This document shows, piece by piece, positions 16,431 through 24,354 of a stretch of 64,000 nucleotides of DNA. Numbering within the stretch: position 1 is the stretch's first letter; each line of letters begins with the position of its first letter. Source of the DNA: a virus. A model generated the notes under the pieces. That model was given only the letters and a program-made list of their open reading frames with translations, did no database searches and was not told the origin of the DNA. The DNA lies in IMG/VR virus record IMGVR_UViG_3300007609_001696, positions 19,267-83,266 of that record. One strand, given 5' to 3'. Both the position numbers and the translations under genes were made by a program.

Positions 16431-17362
16431 TTTTTGCATTCCTTTAAAATTTTATTGGGATTTTCTAAAAATTCACTTTCCCAAATAACTAAACATTTAA
16501 TATTTCTTTCAGACAGTAAAAGTTTTATTTTTTGACTATCTTCTTTCCATATATCACTGGCAACCTTGTTAACAACAGAATGGTAATAATTTTCAACAAA
16601 AAATTTAGGATTGCAGTGCCAGTAATCTCCATTATATTCAATTGCTTTGTTGTTGTGCACTATATCATAAAAATTAGCTTTGTTATGGCCGTAGACGCAG
16701 TACTGTTTTGTATTGCACGAATAGTCTAAGCTAAATCCTAAATATTTTTCTAATTCATCTACAAAAAATTTTTCTGTATTGCTAACATAATTTGTAGTAT
16801 GTACTCTTTCCTGCAATATTATTACTGCCGTTTCTGTATCGCAATTATATCTTTTACAAATATTTTCTATAGAGTGTGATTTTTCTTTGCAGATTTCTTT
16901 ATATTTTTTTGTACCTTGTTCTTTGCCATACTTTTCTACAAAATAATCTATGGTATTTGTGTATGCTTGTCGCTCGCAATAGTTTTGCCAGCGTATTGTG
17001 CCTTCCGCTTCTCCGTGTTTTTTGATTAGATTTTTCAGTGTAACTGCTCTACTTTTGTTAAAGTCTTCAAAATCTTTATCTGTCCAGCCGTATTTTTCTT
17101 TTTTATATTCATAAGAATTAGAATATGCCTGTTTTTGTTTATATGCCTGCCACCGCAGTTTTCCTTCTTCGACTCCGTGTTTTTTAATTAGATTAGATTC
17201 AGTGACGGCTGTATTTTTTGCTAAAGCGTCATCTACAAGTTTTGCTTCCGGATAAACTTTTTTGTATTCTCTACCGTTTGCGAATCGTCCTGTGCAATTA
17301 TATTTGAAATGTGTCCATTGCAATCTTGGGGCTTCAAAGCCGCATTCTAAACATTTAGGCAT
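16406..17362 (-). CDS. Vsr-like homing endonuclease between the polymerase halves
   Basis: 318 residues. N-terminal zinc finger (CLECGF and a later Cys). Three imperfect repeats of an LIKKHG.EEG..RW..Y..QAY.N module follow, likely DNA-contacting. The catalytic C-terminus has YDIVHNNKAIEYNGDYWH and WKEDSQKIKLLLSERNIKCLVIWESEF. This matches the EDxHD/Vsr-fold homing endonucleases described with fractured split-intein genes. Its stop lies 25 nt past the C-intein gene start, and it has its own late promoter. AT-rich, Lys/Asn-rich codon use differs from the polymerase, consistent with a mobile origin. Confidence 0.88.
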   Translation of the reverse strand: MPKCLECGFEAPRLQWTHFKYNCTGRFANGREYKKVYPEAKLVDDALAKNTAVTESNLIKKHGVEEGKLRWQAYKQKQAYSNSYEYKKEKYGWTDKDFEDFNKSRAVTLKNLIKKHGEAEGTIRWQNYCERQAYTNTIDYFVEKYGKEQGTKKYKEICKEKSHSIENICKRYNCDTETAVIILQERVHTTNYVSNTEKFFVDELEKYLGFSLDYSCNTKQYCVYGHNKANFYDIVHNNKAIEYNGDYWHCNPKFFVENYYHSVVNKVASDIWKEDSQKIKLLLSERNIKCLVIWESEFLENPNKILKECKKWILSENE

Positions 17363-17387
17363 ATGGCGATACTCCTGTTGTCATAAA

Positions 17388-19556
17388 CTATTTATCGCCT
17401 AGGACGGTAATTAATAAATCATTTGGTTGCAATTCAGTTGGTTTAACTTCACATGTAAAACCATCTCTGTCCACAATTAGACTATGATCTTCTGTTACGA
17501 TAATTTGCTTTCCAGATTCGCTTGTAACTTTATATTTTTTCTTTAAAGTTGAATGACGCATAACATACGAAATATTATAAAAGGAAGCCTGATCCTCATA
17601 ACTATTGTAACCTAACACTTTATGATCATTGTTTTTAGAAGTAGGAATCGCGTATTCTTTGTTGTTATCTTGAATAACCCTATATTCGATGTTATTAAAA
17701 AGTTCTTCGATACTAATTTTGTTGCCGTTTGACAAAGTTATTAAAGTATTGCCAGTTACACTATCGCCATATATAACTGCATCGCCAACGTGATTGTATT
17801 CACCTACAATCAGTTCATTTGCATATGCATCCATGTGCTTGGCAATTTGTCTGCCAGTGAGTGTAGTTGATTGACCAATGCGCTTATCAAAGAATCTACA
17901 ACCAGGGTTAAGAATAGCACCATACAAACTGTTCAAGTTAATTTTCTTGACCAGCTGTCTCTTATCCCAAAACTCTCTGTCTTCTGGTGTTTGTGCGTCT
18001 TTCTTTTTCTTCTGCAACTCCTTGCGTTCTGCATACCAACGTTCTAGCAGCCCAGGCACAACACCTTGTATATCGTAGCGGAAGATAGTGCCATTTGCAC
18101 TCAACACCCATGGTTCACTGCTGAGATAGATTAGTTTATAAATCTCTGCGCCTGTTAGTGTGTCCGATTCGCCGTTTTCCCAGTCTACTGTGATAGGATG
18201 AGTGGTGTCTTGTGACATAACATATCCGTATTCTCTACTGCCAAACTCCCCCTCCCAGGCCTCAGCAAAGCTCTTTTTCTTGGCCATTCTTGACTCAACC
18301 ATTTCTTCTGTGTAGTCCTGTCGGAGCTGACCAAGAATGGTTTCGGGTGCCATGTTAAGAGCACGAATCACACTAGGATATAGACTGTTCAAGTCAATAC
18401 TGCCAATCCATTTGTGCATGCCTTTTTTGGGATATGCAACATAAGCACCAGCTGCGGCAGTATTTTCGCCGTGATCCTTGCGATTGGGCACCACCATGCC
18501 GCGTTCGTGTGCCTCGTTGATAATGGCTTGTTCAGTAACAGCAACTGCTCCCATGGTTGTTTGTAGCAACACTGTGTTGGCATGGGCTAGTTCATTTGCA
18601 AGGGCTAGAAATTTAAGTTTTTTGTCTAGCTTTCCTAGTAGAGCAGTATCTTGTCTGTTGTAGTCGATAAACTTTTCAAAATCGTGATTGTACAATTGAT
18701 CAAGTGTACCTTCATAAGCAACTTTCTTTTCACTTAGTTCGTGCTCGCCTATGGCATCAAGGCTATAGCTGTGTCGTTCTTCGTAGGTGTATTTTCTGTA
18801 CAGTTGCATATAGTCCATGTGCACTCTGCCTACTAGATCAAATGTTTCATTTTCAGCACCATATCTTTCAAAAGTGCGTTTTTTAGGAAACTGATTCCAC
18901 AAACAAAACTGCCGAGTGTACTCCTTGCCCAGCACTTTGGTAATGCGATTCACTGTGTACGGAATATCATATCCTTCGCTGTTCCACCCACTTAGCACAT
19001 CAGCATCTTCGATCAGTGCTAAAAAAGTTTCCAGCATGTCTTCTTCGCGGTCAAACATAAAAGTATTGCCAAATTTCTCGGCAATCTGCTGTGCTTCTTG
19101 TGCATCTACAGTTTTTGGCGGAATAGCAAGAGTTACCAATTGATCTAGCCAGTCTAGATAGACTGTAATAGCTGTGATTTTGTTGAAAGGATCACTGGGC
19201 GGCGAAAAGCCTTTGGTGGTATCAAAGTCAGCCTCAATATCAAAAAAAGCTGTTTGAAGTTCAGGGGCATCGTGGTTATAGTAATTGTTGGCAAGACATC
19301 TAAACACTGGATTGATATCACTCTCAAACAGTGCTTTTTGCCCATGAATTTTCAGTTCTTTGCGAAATTCTTTTTGTGATTTACAACGAACTTGTGTTAC
19401 GGGATCTCCGTAGATACTGCGATGTTTGCCTTTGGGATCTGCATAGTAGAAAGTAAATTCTACTGGGTATTCACGAAACTCTCGTTGACCGCGAATGCGT
19501 TCCACAATGTGAATAGTGTCTCGATCTCTGTCAAACAGAGCGTCAACATATGACAT
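17388..19556 (-). CDS. 43A: DNA polymerase gp43, N-terminal part followed by N-intein
   Basis: 722 residues: 598 of family-B polymerase plus 124 of intein. Proofreading exonuclease motifs are FFDIEADFD (106-108 DIE), NSEGYDIPY and YNRQDTALL. Polymerase motif A is DLNSLYPSVIR, motif B KKINLNSLYGA, and the first half of motif C is AVIYGD. Translation then enters the intein at Ser599. GGAG precedes the ATG. The product is inactive as a polymerase until spliced, because the second catalytic Asp of YGDTDS is in the other gene. It is the main replicative polymerase of the phage. Confidence 0.95.
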   Translation of the reverse strand: MSYVDALFDRDRDTIHIVERIRGQREFREYPVEFTFYYADPKGKHRSIYGDPVTQVRCKSQKEFRKELKIHGQKALFESDINPVFRCLANNYYNHDAPELQTAFFDIEADFDTTKGFSPPSDPFNKITAITVYLDWLDQLVTLAIPPKTVDAQEAQQIAEKFGNTFMFDREEDMLETFLALIEDADVLSGWNSEGYDIPYTVNRITKVLGKEYTRQFCLWNQFPKKRTFERYGAENETFDLVGRVHMDYMQLYRKYTYEERHSYSLDAIGEHELSEKKVAYEGTLDQLYNHDFEKFIDYNRQDTALLGKLDKKLKFLALANELAHANTVLLQTTMGAVAVTEQAIINEAHERGMVVPNRKDHGENTAAAGAYVAYPKKGMHKWIGSIDLNSLYPSVIRALNMAPETILGQLRQDYTEEMVESRMAKKKSFAEAWEGEFGSREYGYVMSQDTTHPITVDWENGESDTLTGAEIYKLIYLSSEPWVLSANGTIFRYDIQGVVPGLLERWYAERKELQKKKKDAQTPEDREFWDKRQLVKKINLNSLYGAILNPGCRFFDKRIGQSTTLTGRQIAKHMDAYANELIVGEYNHVGDAVIYGDSVTGNTLITLSNGNKISIEELFNNIEYRVIQDNNKEYAIPTSKNNDHKVLGYNSYEDQASFYNISYVMRHSTLKKKYKVTSESGKQIIVTEDHSLIVDRDGFTCEVKPTELQPNDLLITVLGDK
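17389..17396 (-). promoter_or_regulatory. Late promoter GATAAATA for the endonuclease
   Basis: Overlaps the stop of the polymerase N-part (GAT AAA TAG). Predicted start 17383, then a GGAG Shine-Dalgarno and the endonuclease ATG at 17362. Confidence 0.65.
17391..17762 (-). other. Split intein, N-terminal half
   Basis: 124 codons starting SVTGNTLITLSNG (block A, with Ser1 as nucleophile instead of Cys). Block B is KQIIVTEDHSLIV with the TxxH motif. It ends at the gene's own stop codon after LLITVLGDK, so the intein is split between blocks B and F where an endonuclease domain would normally lie. Confidence 0.92.
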
Positions 19557-19626
19557 TTATTTCTCCTGCTGTTTATGGCCAAGCTACCTTTCTTCATGCC
19601 TAGGGGCGGCGAACCTTGTTACACTA

Positions 19627-19666
19627 ATATATAGCACAAATATATAGCACAAATATAATGTCACAA
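19627..19666. repeat. Two exact plus one degenerate 13-bp direct repeats upstream of gp43
   Basis: ATATATAGCACAA occurs twice back to back, followed by a related ATATAATGTCACAA. They lie about 70-110 nt before the polymerase start. They could be binding sites for a regulator or part of the promoter; the minus strand reads TTGTGCTATATAT repeated. Confidence 0.65.
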
Positions 19667-19888
19667 AATATTTAATAATGTTAGTACCAATCCTGCTGTG
19701 CTCATCACTAGATTGGTGGCAATCATAGCACCATCACGCCACATAAAACTGACAATCAGCCATACATAGCCCCCTGCGGCTAGAATCAACGGACCAGCTG
19801 GGTACATGTCTGGAAAGCCGGCATTAACTACAGTGCCTAAGATTAGAGTTGTTGTGGCAATCCACTTTAGAATTGAATCCAACTTCAT
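19661..19888 (-). CDS. Small membrane protein
   Basis: 75 residues with three hydrophobic helices (IATTTLILGTVV, GPLILAAGGYVWLIVSF, AGLVLTLLNIL). Small proteins of this type sit near gp43 in marine T4-like phages. Function unknown. ATGA-coupled to the upstream gene. Confidence 0.6.
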   Translation of the reverse strand: MKLDSILKWIATTTLILGTVVNAGFPDMYPAGPLILAAGGYVWLIVSFMWRDGAMIATNLVMSTAGLVLTLLNIL

Positions 19889-20238
19889 TTTATCAAATAA
19901 TACTCTGTTTGTTGCTGATCTGTGAGCGTAGCGTACACTTCTACCATAGGATTAAACATACTCATTTTGGTTACTATACGTGTGTTCAAAGAAATTTTAT
20001 TGTCAAGAATCCAACAACCAATACGATTGTGTTCTAACCAGTCGGCTATTACCATGTTTGCAATAAGATCGGGCTCGTCTGTGTCGCCTATCTTGAATTC
20101 ATATACAAGGACGTTTTTACCACCAGCTGACGGCTCGCCCAAATCCAAATATGTTGACAAAGCAAAAATATCCTGTAAGTACCATAGGCCACAGTAGTTG
20201 CCTACGATAGTAAGCATAACATCCAGTGAGTGCACCAA
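19885..20238 (-). CDS. Hypothetical protein, start uncertain
   Basis: Clear coding character in the C-terminal part (EFKIGDTDEPDLIANMVIADWLEHN...). The only long ATG start (20238) overlaps the membrane-protein gene by about 120 nt, which is atypical here. A TTG near 20142-20148 would reduce the overlap to about 30 nt and give roughly 86 residues. Not recognised. Confidence 0.5.
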   Translation of the reverse strand: MVHSLDVMLTIVGNYCGLWYLQDIFALSTYLDLGEPSAGGKNVLVYEFKIGDTDEPDLIANMVIADWLEHNRIGCWILDNKISLNTRIVTKMSMFNPMVEVYATLTDQQQTEYYLIK

Positions 20239-20401
20239 TTAAAAATCCTGGATATACAAATCTCATGTCAGGATCATATGCATAAAGTGCAAGGTACATA
20301 CTAGCACTCACTGTAAAAACAAAACTTACTATTTCGTTGTAAAAAGCAATTCTGTCACTGCGGTAGCTGTTGATCCAAAATTGCTTGACGTTTTCGATCA
20401 C
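20117..20401 (-). CDS. Three-helix membrane protein
   Basis: 94 residues with hydrophobic segments SFVFTVSASMYLALYA, FVYPGFLIGALTGCYA and LLWPMVLTGYFCFVNIFGF. ATGA overlap with the dsbA-like gene. Function unknown; nicotinamide or vitamin transporter-like small membrane proteins of this size occur in phages, but no specific match can be claimed. Confidence 0.55.
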   Translation of the reverse strand: MIENVKQFWINSYRSDRIAFYNEIVSFVFTVSASMYLALYAYDPDMRFVYPGFLIGALTGCYAYYRRQLLWPMVLTGYFCFVNIFGFGRAVSWW

Positions 20402-20661
20402 TGTAGTTTGCCAGTGGTATCAAGAATGGTCTCTAGTAAATCATATTCTTCGCTGTGTTGCCCAAAGTTTCCCTTGTGAGCCACACGAATGGCTTTTTTT
20501 AGCACACTTGGCTTGATTTCCATTTCTTCTGCAATTGCTTTGATGGTGTCGTTTAAACCTTCGTTGAGCATGTCGACTTCTTGCATCACGTTCATGCCTT
20601 CGTTGATAATTTGTACAAGTTTTTGCACTTCTGCCGGGTTGAATACTTTTCCTGAACTCAT
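20398..20661 (-). CDS. dsbA: DsbA-like double-stranded DNA-binding protein
   Basis: 87 residues. ISEEM-like helix AIAEEMEIKPSVLKKAIRVAHKGNF followed by an acidic tail EEYDLLETILDT corresponds to T4 DsbA (DELGVDGKMFNRLLALYHKDN...). T4 DsbA binds late promoter DNA and enhances late transcription, fitting the many NATAAATA elements in this window. A sigma70-type promoter lies just upstream, so it is probably expressed early. Confidence 0.72.
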   Translation of the reverse strand: MSSGKVFNPAEVQKLVQIINEGMNVMQEVDMLNEGLNDTIKAIAEEMEIKPSVLKKAIRVAHKGNFGQHSEEYDLLETILDTTGKLQ

Positions 20662-20689
20662 AGAGACCTCTTGTTATATCTAATGTTAT

Positions 20690-20716
20690 TGTATAGGATC
20701 AAAGATAGTTTGTCAA
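20690..20716 (-). promoter_or_regulatory. Sigma70-type promoter for dsbA
   Basis: TTGACA, 15 nt, TATACA on the minus strand, with the predicted start near 20683, about 20 nt before the dsbA ATG. Confidence 0.65.
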
Positions 20717-21757
20717 TTAATTTTTTGGATTAAATTGGAACAACATTTCCTGTGGCTTGTCTGTGGTAATAATGGCTGGATTTTTACGAAAAACCTGTAT
20801 CTGTTCCAAGTCATCTGCATTCTTGATTACACCCATGGCATTGTCTGCAAAACTAATGGCTGCTAGAACCTGCCATTCGCCGCCCATGTCTGAGTTTTTA
20901 TACCAGTCAAAGTTGTCTTTGATGTAGGCTTTGCGAACAAGATTTGGATCTGCATTGTTTTTGGAAAATTCTTGAATGCTTCTGCTAGCAGAGTTTCCAA
21001 AAATTTCACCAAACACTGCTTCACCTATCTCCTTGCGATCAGCAGGAGTAATACCTTCTACTGAATTTACCAGTTGAACAAATGTTTCAACATTCATGCT
21101 TTTTTGTTTGTTGAGAAATTCGGCCACAGGTGCAGCCAACTTTTCAAACCCTGATAGTATCTGTACCATGCGACTTCTACTGGGCAGTTGTCCAGTTTCG
21201 CCAAATCGGCCGCCGCCGCCGCCTTTCTTTTCGCTGGTGGCTGCTTTGACTTCAACAGGTGTATCTCCAACTGTTACATCGCCTTTGCCTTGTATGCTGA
21301 TGTCCGAACTTAGAATAGCAAGTGCATGTTCCGCAGGCCCTTTCATTTTTTGCCCAACACCATAGCTTTTCAGATGTTCAAACACAGCTCTGTTAATTGG
21401 GTCGCCATAGGTCAATTGGTCGATGGTATAGCTGCCTGGAGTAATTAGCAGTTTGGCATTGATTACACGGTTGTTTTCTAGGTTTTCCAAGAATTTTAAC
21501 TTTTGCGGATAGCTGAGATTAGAATCTGCAATCTTTGCTGCAATACGACGAATTTCTGCGACTGCATACTCGTCTTTGAGCACTTCTGGCAATACCTCGC
21601 CGAATCGACTGGTTATGTTGTTTTTGTTCAATACTGTATAGATTTTATCCAGCAAGTCTCTGTCTTGTTCGGCCTGCAGGCGCTTGACAATCAACTGCTT
21701 TAGTTCTTTGTCTGCAATTTCTTCTTGGTATTCTCGGACAATTTGTGTAATTTTCAT
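20717..21757 (-). CDS. Conserved phage protein with capsid-targeting-like N-terminus
   Basis: 346 residues opening MKITQIVRE, one of several proteins here with this kind of N-terminus. The central part has DVTVGDTPVEVKAATSEKKGGGGGRFG. The D...EVK pattern resembles a PD-(D/E)XK nuclease core followed by a Gly-rich loop, so a nuclease is possible. The rest is helical. A CTAAATA octamer ends 4 nt before the ATG, so the transcript would be nearly leaderless. Confidence 0.55.
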   Translation of the reverse strand: MKITQIVREYQEEIADKELKQLIVKRLQAEQDRDLLDKIYTVLNKNNITSRFGEVLPEVLKDEYAVAEIRRIAAKIADSNLSYPQKLKFLENLENNRVINAKLLITPGSYTIDQLTYGDPINRAVFEHLKSYGVGQKMKGPAEHALAILSSDISIQGKGDVTVGDTPVEVKAATSEKKGGGGGRFGETGQLPSRSRMVQILSGFEKLAAPVAEFLNKQKSMNVETFVQLVNSVEGITPADRKEIGEAVFGEIFGNSASRSIQEFSKNNADPNLVRKAYIKDNFDWYKNSDMGGEWQVLAAISFADNAMGVIKNADDLEQIQVFRKNPAIITTDKPQEMLFQFNPKN

Positions 21758-21764
21758 ATTGTAT

Positions 21765-22058
21765 TTAGTTGATGATTTTTTCTATTATCAACAGCACTAA
21801 GTCGTCTGTGCCTTTGATTATTCTATGGTGCGTGCCGCTGTCAATTAGGTATATTTTGTTGTGTACAAACGGTTCAGGCAATTGGTTATCGTACTGCAAT
21901 TGCCAATTGTTACCTTTGATTACTTGCACTGTTCTATCAAACTGATCTGTATGCCATTCCAGCCGATCTTCGTTGACGTCTTTGTCAAACACTCTAACAA
22001 ATATTCTTTTGCTAGATGTTTGCCAAGCAACAGTGTCTGTGTAAGGTGTTACCACCAA
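21765..22058 (-). CDS. Small beta-rich, cupin-like protein
   Basis: 97 residues. LEWHTDQFDRTVQVIKG, then NKIYLIDSGTHHRIIKG and LVLLIIEKI, give a one-domain beta-barrel pattern with His residues where cupins bind metal. The N-terminal 10 residues overlap the next gene. Function unknown. Confidence 0.55.
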   Translation of the reverse strand: MVVTPYTDTVAWQTSSKRIFVRVFDKDVNEDRLEWHTDQFDRTVQVIKGNNWQLQYDNQLPEPFVHNKIYLIDSGTHHRIIKGTDDLVLLIIEKIIN

Positions 22059-22645
22059 CGACCTCCGCCTTTGAGCCCCAAAGACTTGGCATATCGTGGC
22101 AATCTACAAGCCCAGTAGCCTGCTTTGGTTTTGTCTTTTTTCTTTTCGCAGTTGTGTCTGGCTGCAAAGCTTTTACGAGCTTCTGGATCTTGTAATTTAA
22201 CAGAGAGATTGCCACCGCCACCTTCTGCACCAAATTCTACTTTGTTAACATTGCCTGATTTGGGATTTTTAACATACACGTAGAATTTTTTACTGCCGCC
22301 GCGTTTGGGTTTGTTGAGCTCTACATCTCTGCCTTGATATTCAGCTTCTTTGATCACATGTTCATGTTCTTCGATTGGAAAGTCTAATGGTACATCGCCG
22401 ACACCCTCTACAAATGCCCATTCGCCAATGTCTGTGTGTTCTATCAGTTCACGATCGAACCAGTGATTCAATTCTAATTCACCGTTGTTGTACTGTTGTC
22501 GTGCTTCGCGAAACAGTTCAAAATATGCGTCACTGCCCATGCGAAACATGTTTTCATGCAGATATACGCTGTTGTCAATGTGGAAATCAAGTGCTTCGCG
22601 AGCACGTGACTCGCGAGGCTTGTTGTTTAAATTTTTTGCTTTCAT
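22049..22645 (-). CDS. Conserved phage protein with cationic two-Cys C-terminal domain
   Basis: 198 residues. The N-terminal half is helical and acidic. A basic beta domain (KPKRGGSKKFYVYVKNPKSG) ends in FAARHNCEKKKDKTKAGYWACRLPRYAKSLGL and GGGRWW. This C-terminal block recurs in marine phages as an uncharacterised domain. CTAAATA ends exactly 5 nt before the ATG, predicting a leaderless late transcript. Confidence 0.6.
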   Translation of the reverse strand: MKAKNLNNKPRESRAREALDFHIDNSVYLHENMFRMGSDAYFELFREARQQYNNGELELNHWFDRELIEHTDIGEWAFVEGVGDVPLDFPIEEHEHVIKEAEYQGRDVELNKPKRGGSKKFYVYVKNPKSGNVNKVEFGAEGGGGNLSVKLQDPEARKSFAARHNCEKKKDKTKAGYWACRLPRYAKSLGLKGGGRWW

Positions 22646-22650
22646 GCAAG

Positions 22651-22658
22651 TATTTAGT
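22651..22658 (-). promoter_or_regulatory. Late promoter variant with start at the ATG
   Basis: ACTAAATA on the minus strand, five bases (CTTGC), then ATG. With T4 late spacing, +1 is the A of the start codon. The string CTAAATACTTGCATG is identical to that before the gene at 28073. Confidence 0.55.
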
Positions 22659-22663
22659 TGTGT

Positions 22664-23428
22664 TTAAATACCAGCGGCTTTCTTACAATTGAGTATGTAT
22701 GCACTCATGTTGTGGTCCATAAGACCGTCAAAAGGTTTAAATTTACTCCATGCACTGACTATACCTGCCAATCTGTCTATGATTTCCTGCCATTTATTGT
22801 ACTTGACAAGAACCCCATACCGATTGAAGTACATCAATTCACCATGATGGCAATAGAACAACAGTGCTGGTGGCACTCGTGTAACAATATCATTGTTGTT
22901 GACATAACGATAGTGCGAGAATGTGCAGTTTTCTACAAACTTTCTGTTTCCTGCTCTAGGACTACCGTATGTGTACAAACAATCAATGTGGCACTCGTCC
23001 TGTAGTTTACTGGCTGCAATTGTGGCCATGGCTGCACCCAAGCTGTGCCCTGTTATAAAAAACTTTTCAACGTCACTGTCAAACACATGCTTTTGCATGG
23101 CTGACATCACATCGTTCCAAATGTCTAATACCTCATTTTGGAATCCGTCGTGCACCCAACCGCTTGCTTCTGCGTCATCTGGCAATGCATTCAAATCTGC
23201 TGCTAAATCGTTCCACTGATCTGGTTCTGTACCCCTGAAGCTGAGTACCATCACGTTGTCTTGTTTTGAGAGGTAACCTTGTGCGCCACCTTTGTTGAAA
23301 AATTCTAAAACTTCAAATCCAATGCCTTCAAAAGGATTGTTTGTGCCGTTGTAATCTTCGTATGTCTTTCCTGCTATAACCGCGCAGACATAACCCACAT
23401 ATGCGGGATTGTTAAAATCTTGTTTCAT
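22664..23428 (-). CDS. Lipase class 3 family hydrolase
   Basis: 254-residue alpha/beta hydrolase. VLSFRGTEPDQWNDLAADL is the lipase-3 oxyanion region. FITGHSLGAAMA holds the nucleophile Ser129 in GHSLG, NNNDIVTRVPP the Asp180, and CHHGELMY the catalytic His. No signal peptide is visible, so it acts in the cytoplasm, in the virion or after lysis. A late promoter precedes it. Possible roles are phospholipid hydrolysis at entry or exit; unproven. Confidence 0.85.
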   Translation of the reverse strand: MKQDFNNPAYVGYVCAVIAGKTYEDYNGTNNPFEGIGFEVLEFFNKGGAQGYLSKQDNVMVLSFRGTEPDQWNDLAADLNALPDDAEASGWVHDGFQNEVLDIWNDVMSAMQKHVFDSDVEKFFITGHSLGAAMATIAASKLQDECHIDCLYTYGSPRAGNRKFVENCTFSHYRYVNNNDIVTRVPPALLFYCHHGELMYFNRYGVLVKYNKWQEIIDRLAGIVSAWSKFKPFDGLMDHNMSAYILNCKKAAGI

Positions 23429-23461
23429 TTTTGACCCTCTAACCTTGTCTTTCGACAGTAA

Positions 23462-23469
23462 TATTTATC
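23462..23469 (-). promoter_or_regulatory. Late promoter GATAAATA for the lipase
   Basis: Predicted start near 23456, with a leader of about 28 nt before the lipase ATG. Confidence 0.6.
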
Positions 23470-23474
23470 GGGTA

Positions 23475-23639
23475 CTAGGTTGTTTTAGAGGACATAGCTG
23501 TGTTTTTATCACACAACAGGCACACACACTTTTTGCAGATCACATAAGTAAACCTGCCAATTTCACGACCGTTTACAGTTTTCTGCAAAGCTTGCATGCA
23601 ATGAGAAGGATTTTTGCATTTAGAACAAGTTGTTTTCAT
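23475..23639 (-). CDS. Cysteine-rich zinc-ribbon-like microprotein
   Basis: 54 residues. Seven cysteines: C5xxC8, C14, then C35xxC38, C40 and C43. Two CxxC knuckles 27 residues apart, in a basic protein, indicate a zinc ribbon. The ATG overlaps the TGA of the preceding basic protein as ATGA, supporting real translation. Function unknown; nucleic-acid or protein binding likely. Confidence 0.65.
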   Translation of the reverse strand: MKTTCSKCKNPSHCMQALQKTVNGREIGRFTYVICKKCVCLLCDKNTAMSSKTT

Positions 23640-23947
23640 TTGTTTTTGACGTTTTTAGCCTTTCCGCGACGATCTGGATTTGGATCTTTTCTGCGTTTTC
23701 TGCGAACTGCTCTGGCAATACCAGCTTTGCCATCCTTTTTACCATCTCCGTCTGCGTCCGCGTTTCGCAAGCTAGCGGCTTTGCTCTTGCTCAAACACTT
23801 GGGCTTGGCATTGCCTTTGGTATCCCCGCACTTGCCGATTCGCTCGCCTTTGCTGTTGTAAGCATCCCAGCCTCCGCCACCTGCGCCACCTTTTTTGCCT
23901 TTGCCGAACCAATCCTTTAAACTTTCAGAAATTTCAGCGATCCGCAT
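23636..23947 (-). CDS. Basic Gly/Lys-rich protein, DUF5872-like, with capsid-targeting-like leader
   Basis: 103 residues from MRIAEISESLKDW; the ATG overlaps the upstream stop as TAATG. After IxE at residues 6-8 comes GKGKKGGAGGGGWDAYNSKGERIG, then KCGDTKGNAKPKCLSKSKAASL and a strongly basic tail (AVRRKRRKDPNPDRRGKAK). This resembles the phage family DUF5872 (recalled, not searched). The charge fits a DNA-associated internal virion protein. Confidence 0.65.
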   Translation of the reverse strand: MRIAEISESLKDWFGKGKKGGAGGGGWDAYNSKGERIGKCGDTKGNAKPKCLSKSKAASLRNADADGDGKKDGKAGIARAVRRKRRKDPNPDRRGKAKNVKNK

Positions 23948-24354
23948 TATTCTTTGTCCCAACTAAGGCTGGTTTCGTCTGTGTCAATAGGACCACCAGC
24001 CGCCCAAGTTCGACAGGTCCTTGCACTGTGACACTTGAATTTGTGCATCCAGCAGTAGCCCAAGTATCCATCTTCGTCTTCTAGCTCGCCCGGCATACAT
24101 TCTAGCATTCTTGGGCTGATATCAAATGCCGCACAGTTTGAACAAAGACTGGCTTTTGCGGCTTCTTCTGTGGTATTCCAGTGTTCTGCTATGTCTTTCC
24201 AGTAATCACCGGGCACATCAACGTTTAGAGGGCCGTACTGTATGTGATCAGCACGAATAGCGGCATCACGGTTTTTAGTGTTGAGTTCCAAGTCTTGTGT
24301 TGCCAGTGGACAATTTTTTTCAATTGCTTCTAGTACGTTGATCAAGTCTCTCAT
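23947..24354 (-). CDS. Cysteine-cluster protein
   Basis: 135 residues. Seven cysteines, including SLCSNCAAF, LECMPG, GYCWMHKFKCHSARTCRTW; the spacing could hold a zinc or Fe-S cluster. The N-terminus MRDLINVLEAIEKN is a helical leader similar to its neighbours. Not recognised. Confidence 0.6.
   Translation of the reverse strand: MRDLINVLEAIEKNCPLATQDLELNTKNRDAAIRADHIQYGPLNVDVPGDYWKDIAEHWNTTEEAAKASLCSNCAAFDISPRMLECMPGELEDEDGYLGYCWMHKFKCHSARTCRTWAAGGPIDTDETSLSWDKE

Noticed and set aside
23409-23861. Plus-strand frame of 150 codons over the basic-protein genes
   Set aside because: Antisense to two coupled minus genes with recognisable motifs; composition is that of a shadow frame.
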